Source: Owenia fusiformis
Taxonomy: Eukaryota > Annelida > Polychaeta > Sabellida > Oweniidae
NCBI GenBank assembly: GCA_903813345.2
Contig: CAIIXF020000004.1
Location: 11,680,196-11,744,195 of the forward strand
Direction: 5' to 3'
DNA: 64,000 bases
The position numbers were made by a program, and so were the translations under genes. How positions within the stretch are numbered: the first letter of the stretch is position 1; each line of letters starts with the position of its first letter. Shown in pieces: positions 34,401 to 46,400 of this stretch. The notes beneath the pieces were generated by a model. The model was not told the DNA's origin. It saw only the letters and a program-made list of their open reading frames with translations, and did not search any database.

Positions 34401-37400
34401 CTATTTACAGGTAATAAAAAGTCAGTTATCGATTTGTTTATTGCAGCAATGATGAACCAAATTCAATATATTTTGTCTGAATCTAAAACATACATGATTT
34501 TCCAAAATATGAATTTTGTACTGAACTACAAGGCTAATTCAAAAACAAAAGTTTATAATGTTGATTTTCTTAGGCGGGCCAAGATCATAATTTACCCTTT
34601 CCCATAACAGAATTAACTACTTTTCCTTAACTGTTCACAATTCAGGGCATCATTCGTAAACTATATGAAGTATGAGTGATAGTTATATCTTTAAGTTACC
34701 AAAAACATGGAAAAGTGTGGAATCGGCAAACTGCATAATATTAAGATTGCACCAAACTTGACATTATAATGTATAATGAGATATGTCATCAAATGGTATA
34801 AAGTATAAAACAAATTCTAAAATTTGACATTGTGTTTAATATTAATAATGTTTTTAAGAAACAATAATGACTTGATACATTCAACATTATACAATATGTA
34901 TAACTATTAAACATAACATCATGTCTTATGAAACTTGCACACACTGTTATGTAATATTATATATATGTTACATAATATTATTATTATATTTTAATAAATT
35001 TAATAACAGGCAAAACAGATGTTTTGTGCAACAAAGCTTTGGTAAACATGTGCGCGTGATAAACATAAATAGCATTATATCTTATAAAATACGACATTAT
35101 ATCTTATAAAATACAACATTTTGTTTGTTTTGTTTTAAATTTTTGGGGTAAATTGATACAAAGTAAAGCAACAAGTAGTTCCATTTATAAACCTATGCTT
35201 CAATTACATATAAGGGGTATATACAGCTCACCATGGTTAAGTACAGTAGAAAAATTTTTAAATGACTGTGGATTTTCATATATTTGGAATAGACAAGAGT
35301 TTATATCAAGGGATGCATTGAAACATATGGTGAAGAGGAAACTAAAAAATCAATTCCTACAGCAATGACTATCAGACTTAGATAAATCTAAAACTTCATA
35401 TTTTACATATTGTAACATTAAGAACAAACTTATTTTTGAACCCTATTTATGTCAACCAATAAGCACTAGATTATATATAACAAAACTTAGAACTTCAAAT
35501 CATAATCTTCCTATAGAAACAGGGAGATACATAAAAAGACCAAGGTTAGAGAGATTGTGTACCAAATGCAACAGACTAGGAGATGAATACCATTATATTT
35601 TAGAATGTAAACTTTTTGAAGATGAGAGACTAACACTCCTTGATAGCTACTTCATTAGACAACCAAATATGTTAAAATTTAAAAGTTTGTTGTCAAATAT
35701 TAAATATTCTGTGCAATTAAGTAAATTGATGAAGATTATTGGTGGTAGTGAATTAAACTAAACTGTATTATCATTGTATGTATATGTACTATTTTATACT
35801 CACAAGTGTGGGTAGGAATAAAGAATAAAAGAAAAAGAATAAAATACAACATGATATGTTATAAAATACAATATTACAGCTTATGAAATACAACATCAAG
35901 TCCAAGAGGGAAACTACCGTCCTTGCCAAGTACACCCCACTCTGTGTAATTACGCTGGGTGAAAAATTGCCGCATTCTATCCAACTTAAAAGCGTCTTCT
36001 TGTTTACTACCTGACCCTGAAAATTCTATTGTAAATACCCTTATATGGACATCATCAAACGGAATCGTCTCTAGTATAGCTTCTTCAGCGCCCTCTACAT
36101 CTAATGAAAAATAGTCTATAGTTGTCCAATTCAGGGCTTTTAGTATTGTCGAAAATGGAAAACATTGTACGATGATTTTTGATGTTTTATTCTCTTTTGC
36201 TTTTTTAATGTTACGTGGTAATATTGCGTCCTGTAGACCTGACCATCCCCAATTCATTGGTCCAAGCTGGATTATGCTTTGTTGAATTTGTTGATTAATA
36301 CCAATACATGCATTTAGAAGCCAGGCATTTCTGTCGTGTTTTAAAATCCCTTCAAACTCAGGCGTCGGTTCTACTAGTAAACCAATCCAGTTGCGGTAAT
36401 TTTCAAAATATTCCGTATTTGATATATGTCCATCTGATGCGCCACATTCAATGTATATTCCATTTGTTTTTCCATTTAGGATTTTATCGACAACTTTTGA
36501 TTGGCCAACTTGAGAAAAATCATGATCATTCATGTTTGGTTCAATGTTGACACTCGGAGGAATCAGCCAGTATTTTCTTAATATTTCAATATCCATTTGA
36601 GCTCTAAGATCATTTAGATCAAATCCATCATTACGATAACTAATTAAAACTGGGAAGTTTGTTCCAAGTTTAAAAGTTCCAAATAACACAACGAAACAAA
36701 GCACAGCTATAATTATCATCTTCATTATAAACACATTTAAATATGATTTCATTTTTTCAACTTTGATTTCCTTTTTACTGTTAATTAAGCTTTGAACAAT
36801 GTAGATATCTTTTCAAATATGTTCTAACATTTATTCTACGTGTAAGCAGTCTAAATATTTTTATTGTTTTGAGTTTATTCTTTCCCCAGCAGTAAAACAT
36901 AACTTGTACTAGTTTATGTTTTTAAAATTCAAATAAAGAAAAAAATTAATAAATTAAGCAAACAGGCTTGACGTCAACATCCTAAATTGTAAAGAAATGC
37001 AAGAAAATTGAACGGTTAATTGAATTTTAGAGAGATAAAATGTGAAATTGCATGGCTACCATATCTTTTTATTCAAGGGTTAGCCATATGTTTTTTTCCC
37101 TTTATAAACATGGTAAGTTAACCCCATCAGTGCTAAGTCCGATTTAATCGGCTTTGACATCATACCTGTGCATGCTAAGTCCGATTAAATCGGCTTTCAG
37201 AATCTTCAGCAGGTTTATTAAAAATTATGGATTGTAGTATAGTTTCAGTATGAAGCAATAAAATTTAAACTGTAGAACCTGTGTATCTGAATTTCATTCT
37301 TATCTGAACACACTCTATACTAATGCTTTTTTGTCTAATTATTATCCCATCGAACGAAGTTCGGAGGGATATAGGGAACGCCTCCGTCCGTCCGTACGTA

Positions 37401-40400
37401 CGTACGTCCGTCCGTACGTACGTACGTCCGTCCGTCCGTCTGTACGTACGTCCGTCCGTCCGGGCAATAACTCAAATACCGCTGGCCCGATTTTGTTCAT
37501 ATTTTGTATACATATACCCAATGGGGGTAGAAGTTCTGCTCGAAAACCGATTTTCAAAATGGCCGCTCAAAAAAATGGCGGCCATTTTAGTGCCGATTTT
37601 ACAGTAATTTAGGTACTGCATATAAAACTGTAATAGCAATATGTTTTTAATGTAAAAAAGTTATATTAAACATTGATTAAGCTAGAAATGTAAATATAGA
37701 AGAAATACATGGCAGCCATCTTGAAAAATGGCTGCCTTTGCATGTCATTTTACAATTTTTGCTGTAACTTGAAAAGTAGTGGAGCGATTTTGTTCATATT
37801 TGGTATGTGAATAACTTAAGCATGGCACAATGTCTAATGACATTTTTACGTGTGTTATTTAACATTTTTTACTGTAAGTCAAAAAGTATTGGAGCGATTT
37901 TGTTCATATTTGGTATGTGAATACTTTAAGCATGGCACAATGTCTAATGACATTTTGGGTAGTAGGTGGCCATTTTGAAAAATGGCCGCCATTTTTACGT
38001 GTGTTATTTAACATTTTTTACTGTAAGTCAAAAAGTATTGGAGCGATTTTGTTCATATTTGGTATGTGAATACTTTAAGCATGGCACAATGTCAAATGAC
38101 ATTTCGGGTAGTAGGCAGCCATTTTGAAAATTGCCGCCATTTTTATGTGTGTTATTTTACATTTTTTACTATAACTCACAAAGTATAAGAGCGATTTTGT
38201 TCATATTTTATATGTGAATACTATAAGCATGGCACACTGTCTAATGACACTTTGGGTATAAGGCGGCCATTTTGAAAAATGGCCACCATTTTTATGTTTT
38301 TTACTATAACTTGTAAATTAGTGGAGCGATTTTGTTCATATTTGATATGTGAATACTTTAAGCATGCCACATTGTCTAATAAAACTTTGGGGAGTAGTCG
38401 GCCATACTTCTTCTGATGACAACTTGGCTAGTGATGATTTCTGTTCGATGGGATTCGCTACGCTTTGGCGTTGCCGTTGCCGTTGTTCTGGTTTAATCTG
38501 TAATAGACGTCCATGTTAAAAAAGTTTGAAAGTATGTTTTTATCATTCATTTATTATTATTCATGACTTTTTATTGATTTTTTGACTTATTTTAAAGATT
38601 TTTGAAAAAAAGTTGTCAGCTTTTTATTTCTCAAATATTAAACTTATATGGGGCCTTTAACCTCTTGAATCCCAGGCTCTAAAGTCAGTTGAAACCAGAC
38701 AATTTTTCATTTTAATATTGCCAACCTTTGACAATTTACTACATACCTATACAACTTCAGATGCTCAACTTAGTAAGGTTAGACGACAGAGATCATTTCT
38801 ACACATTTTAAAACAATTTTTATGTAAATTGAATGAAAATTGTTGAAATATGAGCAACTTTATTCAAATAAGAGCAACTTTATTGGAAAAAATTGTGACA
38901 GATTATCTCCTCATGCTAGGTTTCGAGGTCTTTTCTGAGGTGATGGGAAATCTCGTCACTCCAGGTAGTCAAGAAGTTAATGAGAGTACCTGCCAATACA
39001 AACACTTTTTGTTATTACTTTTACTGCATCCTCCAATCACAGGACTTCAAAATCTTTCTTTTTACCCCCTGCTATAAGCAGTTAGCATTTCACCGATTAA
39101 GAATGCGTAATTTGATTCGCTGTCGCAAAACTGCGACAGCAATCATGTATACGTCATCGGCGCATAATTAGATAAAGTGATTCAATTAAATCGGGCGCTT
39201 CCAAATCGTTTATAGCAGGGGGGAAGAAGGAGGTACGGATTCTGGACACCTGCTTAGGAGGATGCTTTTACTGGAGCTCCATATTTCTACATGTTAAAAT
39301 GATTACATGAAAATGTAATTGTCATTGTCATTTCTGAGTTGATTAATTGTATAACATAACAATGGAAAATGATATTGATACCAATATTGAAAACTGCTCT
39401 GACTCTTAGTATTAATATGCAACGTGTCTAAAGGAACACTGAAAGTGTTCACATTCTTCAGAGGTGTTCATATTTAAATGTACATTTCATGCAGACTCTC
39501 ACATTTGTGGAGTCTTGTGTGAATAACATTTGAATTTTTTAAAAGGGTAAAAATGAAATATTTATGTGTTTTTTCTGTTACTTTGTTCGTAAAAAATCCA
39601 GCCATGGCTGTTCGATGGGATTTGCTACGCTTTGGCGTTGCTGTTGTCTAGTTTTAAAAAGGGTAAAAATGAAATATTTGTGTGTTTTTCTGTTACTAGG
39701 GTGGACCTGGAGGAAAAGGAGGTGGCGGAACCAAGAATGTTACATGTGGGAGGCTATTGTGTGACGTGAAAATCTCATCGAAGGAGCTGATTCGCTGTCG
39801 CGCCTATGATCTAAATGAGCTTGTCAGCCATATATTGAAGTCTAAACGGGAAGAAATTGATATGGAAGACATTCCTTCCTTACTCAAGTGAGTCTTGAGG
39901 TGTTTTTTGAATTCCAAATTAAGTGTATTATTTAAATTAGTGTAACACCTATGTCCAGTGTAAAATTCAAATCAAGTGTTAAATATAAAGAAATTTTAAA
40001 ATCGATATGCCAATGTACAAGGTGACCATTTTTAATGTGAAATATCTATTGTCTCGTTAGTATGGCAGCTTTTTAATATTTGACTGTTTGTTGTAGTACC
40101 TCTGCTGGCGTGTTGCGGCTGCTTGAGTTGACCTTGGTGGATTCAACGTACATCTTGCGTATTCTCTATGATCTTATGGTCCTTCCTCTTGCCTTACAAA
40201 TCACCAACATCTGTGGAAATGTCATGGTGAGTGAGTCCCTTTGGTTTGTTTTAAAGTCCCCGTCTAAAGTTTGAAAATATTTTTTTATCATTCATTTACT
40301 ATTTGTCAGGACTTAAAAAGTGATTTTAGAGATTTTTGAACAAAAAAAATTTTTTGAAAAAAAAGTTGTGAGCATTTCATTTTTCAAATATTCAAATTTC

Positions 40401-43400
40401 CCGCCATTTTTCAAAAAAAGTTGAAATTTCTTAATCATCAAATATTTCTTAATGCATTTCAAAAAAGATTATCTTTTTAACACCAATGCAAAGATTGAAC
40501 AAAGAACACACTATTTCAATAATAAAATGCCATATTTAATGGGCCACTTCAATGTTTTAGCATATCAAAAATATTTTGAAACATTAGTGATGTCACTAAG
40601 GTACCAAAAACTTTTTGAAAAAAATTGAAATTTTTTTTTCAATGTCAAACTTTCCTAAATATGCTAGACTTTCATAAAAAACAATGTTGATTGTCTAACC
40701 AGGTTAAAAGGAAGAATAAATTATGTTTTAGATTTCATTGTACCATTGGTTTCTATGAGAACTAAAATTTTGAAATGCATTTTTCTCAGAACCATTTTCA
40801 TGCACTAATAAGTTCATTTCTCGCTTATTTATGAACCGATTTTCTTAATTTTTTCGGCAAAAAACATGGGAGGATGAATGCTATGCATTGGTATGAATTG
40901 TGGCTAATTAGAAGATATGAGTGACCTCTAAAAGTTGGTTTTAAATAAATTCACAAATTTCGGAACAAAAAGTCTATCAAAAACCACTTTTTGAAATTTA
41001 AAAAAAAAGTTTTACATATCACACTTTGATAACATTGGGTAAGACTACAATATAAGCCAAAGTGGTTTAAACTTTATATGGGGCCTTTAAGGGAAAAAAT
41101 ATTTTAAGTAAAATGTAAGGCAATGAAATGATTTTTATGTCCGCACTACAATCTCCAACATTTTTGTGGATGGTGTAGTGTACGGCAGTCAGCATCTGTA
41201 ACAAATGGCAGGTGGTGACATTTAGCATGTTGATGCCTTGTTTGGGTTCTGTTCATATATCTCATAAGTTTTTTATTTTTTGAGTGATTTTCTGAAATAA
41301 TTGATGAATCCCGTTATGTCAATGGGATTTTGAATTACATTATTTATAAAATTAGAACCTCAAAGAATGATGTTTGTATACAATGTACATATGTAGTATT
41401 CAGAGTAAACCATGTTATGTGCATATTTCAAGTCAAACCCTGTTATGAGGGTGAGATTGCACATATGTATTGTTAACAATTTTGCAGATCTGAAACATTG
41501 TGAAAGTGAGGCTGTATCAGGGGTTTACACTAGAATTTCTCACAACAGGCTAAATATATGAAAACAGGCAGAATTAATGGAAATCATAGATTTAACATAG
41601 AATATTAGTTGAAAAGTCCCTTAAAACAACAGGCGATTTTGTGAAAACAGTTGGTGAAAATCGCCTGTTGCCTGCTGCTAATGAAACCCCTGCTGTATAT
41701 ATAATATATATCGTACACACCCTGTTATGCAGATATTCAAGTGGAACCCTGCTATGAGACTGATACTTTTTGTGTGCATTTGTATATATTTCATTTGCAG
41801 AGCCGAACCCTGTTAGGAGGCCGGTCAGAGAGGAATGAATTCTTGCTGCTTCATGCTTTCTTTGAGAAAGGATTTATTGTTCCTGATAAGACATGGAGCA
41901 AGAAACCTGTACAGGTAAGGCCCTTTAATATTAATTGTCCGTTTGCCTTAACCTGTCAAATTTGATTTATTGACCAGTCGCCATGCTATTTTCCAAAATC
42001 AGTAATAGGGAAGTAATTCTGGGTCCATGCTGGTTATGCAGTGGTATATCAATGTAATAGTGTGACACAGATTTCTCACCTACCCCTGAAACTTTGATCC
42101 ATGAAAGAAATTCTCATCAAAATAAACCAACCATTGATTTTTCAACTCCAGTCTTTATGATTTAAATACTGAGCAAATCACTGAACCCTCTTGTTCTTGT
42201 GAATTTTGATGATTTTTAATTTTAATATTTATTGATTTACTCATGTGCCTAGAATGAACCCAATGAGGACGGTGAAGAACAACAACCTGCAGCTGCCAAA
42301 GGACGTAAAAAACCTTCATACTCCGGTGGTCTCGTACTTGAACCGAAGAAAGGTTTCTACGATACGTTTATCCTCTTACTTGACTTCAACTCCCTCTATC
42401 CTTCAATCATACAGGAGTATAACATTTGCTTCACGACCATCAAGAGTAGCGATGAAAAAGTAAGAATTAGATTAAATGTAGGGCTATTTTAAGGACCAAA
42501 GGCAACCAAATACTCGGCTTTTTGTCATTTTTAGAAATGATCGTGTTTTGGGTGCATGATAAGGCATTTTAATTCAATTTCCAATGTTGTCTGGAAAGTA
42601 TGTTTTTTGTTGTAGGATTTATGGCTTTTTTTTCATTTATTATTTCAAATTTGAATGTGATTTCTTTTACGCACTTTTGAAAGGTATTCAATTTTCGGCA
42701 AATGGTTTGTGGGAGTTTGTTTTGTCTTTGGAATTTCCTCAATGATATTTACCAAATGTCAAATATCATTGATGACATTCTTGCATGTTGAATTGTTTCA
42801 GGGGGAGGATGTTGAATCAATAGAACTGCCTGACCCAGATTTAGAGCCAGGGATTCTTCCAACTGAGATTCGTAAACTGGTAGAGAGTAGAAGACAGGTA
42901 CGGGAAATTATTTAGAATATTGAACATTTACATGTGAACATTTGCATTCTGGGAAAGTACATGCATATGTTTGTAAAATATTATGTTTCAAAAATATGGG
43001 TTATATCCATCTGCCTAATAAAAAATTACATTATGGGAAAACATATTCATTACATAAAGGGATGTATATCCGTCTGCTTTTTTGACAGTGCATTATGGGA
43101 TACTTTCAGGTGAAGGGTCTTATGAAAACGCCCAATATTAGTCCAGATCTGTATGTCCAGTATGACATCAGGCAGAAAGCCCTCAAGTTGACTGCCAACA
43201 GTATGTATGGTTGTCTAGGATTCTCATTCTCAAGGTATGTCCTTCATCCGTCTGCTTCTTTGATATTGCATTATGGGATACATGTGATGTACTCATGATT
43301 GGTTAAGTTGACTGCCAACAGTATGTTTGGTTGTCTTGGATTCTCATTCTCAAGGTATGTCCTTCATCCGTCTGCATCTTGAATATTGCATTATGGGATA

Positions 43401-46400
43401 TATGTGATGTACTCATGATTGGTTAATATTGCACACATTCAAGTCTAATTATGTAAAAGTATTAATTTAAATGTTCCAAACATGTTAAAACTTTACCTTA
43501 TTTTCTATAGATGGCATCACACCAACTCAATGTTTCAAATAGACACAAAGATGGCAACACAAAAAGAAATATTATATGTCAATTGGAAAAAAACGTTTTA
43601 ATTCATTAATGTTACCGAGGAGAAAATATTGGCTATGAGCCTGGAAAAAATCTTAATTTTAAGATTTGATGACCTTGTAGAACAGATGAGATGAGATCAG
43701 ACCTTTGAAACATAGAATATGATTCTGTTTTGTTTACTTCATTAGATTCTATGCAAAACCTTTGGCTGCTCTTGTAACAAGTCGTGGAAGAGAAATCTTG
43801 CTTCAGACCAAAGACCTGGTAGAAAAGATGGGACTAGATGTCATATACGGAGACACAGATTCCATCATGATCAACACAAACTCTACTGATATTGAAATGG
43901 TTTTCAAACTTGGTAACAAGGTAAAAAATAGGATTATTGTCTGATTAGAATTCTATTCAGTCTTGTATTTTTCTTAATATTTTAAACTGTTTTATATCCC
44001 CACAAGAAGTGGTGACATTTTGTTATATAGTATCTGACTCTTTTATGGATTGTGTTTTCGGCTGTTGGTGTCTGTAATGAATGGCCAATAGTGACACTTT
44101 GCATGTTAATGCCTTGTCATTATTTTGTTTCATTCCAAAAGTTTTGGTTAAACAATACAATGAGTTGACCTCTTTGAGAGATATATCCAAATAAATGGAA
44201 ATTACAAAACAAAATGACTCCCTACCAACACTTTCAAAAATATTCAATCTTTTGTGAAACTTGATACAACATAGGATTTCTATTTCTCTGTAAGACATTG
44301 AACATTGAAAAAGTTATCATTTAGATTAAACTGCTGTTTAGCTTGACTAAATTGAACTTTTTTAGTCCTTCCCCAACAACGCCTCTTGTCATTAGTCAAA
44401 CTGATACATTTATATTTGATTAAGCCCCCAAATTCTTTCTATTACTCATATTTGTATTTCAGGCAATGACTCAAATTTTCATCCCTTGTATTTTGTTTAA
44501 TTTTTAGGTAAAGAGCGAAGTAAATAAATTATACAAACTGCTGGAGATTGATATAGATGGCGTCTTCAAATCAATGCTGCTTCTGAAAAAGAAAAAGTAC
44601 GCTGCACTATGCATGACAAAAGTCGGGAACGAATATGTCACAAACCAGGAGTTGAAAGGTTTGGACATTGTCCGTCGTGATTGGTGCCAGCTCGCAAAGC
44701 ATGCTGGTAATTATGTTGTCAGTCAGATTCTGTCTGGGGAAAACAAAGACATCATCTTGGAGAACATCCATGCAAAATTGACGGAAGTTGGGGAACAAGT
44801 GGCAGAAGGGAAGATTGACATGGAATTATTTTACATCACCAAGGTATGAATAAGTGTTCCCTCCCATTTTTTGGCTTACACAGTGGGACCGACTAGGTGT
44901 CTGTCCGTGGGTCCATTAGTCTGTCCGTTGGTCCCTCCATCTGTCAGACTGTCAACATTGTGTAACATGTTGTAGAAATATTACAATTTTTTATTTTCGT
45001 ACCACGTATTTTTTCATTCATTCTAAAATCAATTCTCAATTTATTGATCAGTCTTTGAGAAGGGAAATTTTAGAATATGTCAAAAAGATTTAGCTTTCCA
45101 AATCCTATATAGACTAACAAATAACAAATTGCAGGTGATGACATTAAACATATTAATGCCTTGTATTTTGTTGTAGGCACTAACAAAAAATCCTGAAGAC
45201 TACCCAGATAAGAAGAGTCTCCCTCATGTTCAGGTTGCAATGAGACTCAACTCAAAAGGCGGGAAAAAGTTACGTGGAGGTGACACCGTGTACTACGTCA
45301 TATGTGAGGTAAATGTTAAATGAAAATACATGGGATGTCAAGGGTGTCATTAACAGCAGGCAACTGGCGTTTTTAGAGACTTCAAGTCAATACCCAGACT
45401 CATTCCCAGACTCATCCTTTTAGAATATGCCAAAAAGATTTAGCTTTTGCCATTTAACATGTTCATATGTGAGGTAAGTGTTAAATGAAAATACATGGGA
45501 TGTCAAGGGTGTCATTAACAGCAGGCAACAGGCGATTTTCACCAGTTGTTTTCACAAAATATCCCGTTGTTTTTAGAGACTTTTCAACCTTTGCATGTTA
45601 AATTTATGATTTCTATTAAGGGTTCTATTAATTTTGCCTATTGTTTTCATTTATTTAGCATGTTGTGAGAAATTCTAGTGAACCCCTTGGATGTTTACAA
45701 CAGTGTTTCATGTCAGTGGTCTTCCCAGGATCTAATTAAATGGAGCTTAATCCTGTTGGTTCATATCACCCGCCCTGTTCAAAACATTCCCCCGCCCACT
45801 CATCACTGGGCCCCTGGGAAAAGTAACAAGAGCTCCCTAGTGGGCCAGGCCATACAAAATTGGGTGAATGTATAGTACCTTCATATGTTAGAAAAATATC
45901 AAGACATCCCCAGGCCATGCAAAATCGAACTTATATAACACCTACACCTTTATATTTTAGGATGGTAGCAACCAGGCTGCAACACAGAGGGCATATCACC
46001 CAGATGAACTAGCCAAATCTGAACATTTGAAAATAGGTAAGCAGCTTTTCCAGCTTCAAGAAAGTTATGTTGCCAGACTCTTTGGATCTTTTTAAATATA
46101 AAAGGGAATAAAAAATTCATCTACTTTTATTTTGATCACTGTAAATACACAAACTATAAAAGCAGCAGTTTTTTTGCTAGCTTTTTTCAAGTCATAATTG
46201 TCAGTTAAGGCATGTGAGTTCGATCATTTACATCCAGAGCATTAGAGTATCATTGTTGTGACAACGAACAGTCTTTCTCACTTGTTGAAAATTTAGTTTC
46301 CTTTGTATAATATTGTATTTTGTATTGTATAATATGTAATTGTTTGAGATGAATGCACATTTTAGATTTGTCTTACAATAATAAAAAAACATGTAACATA

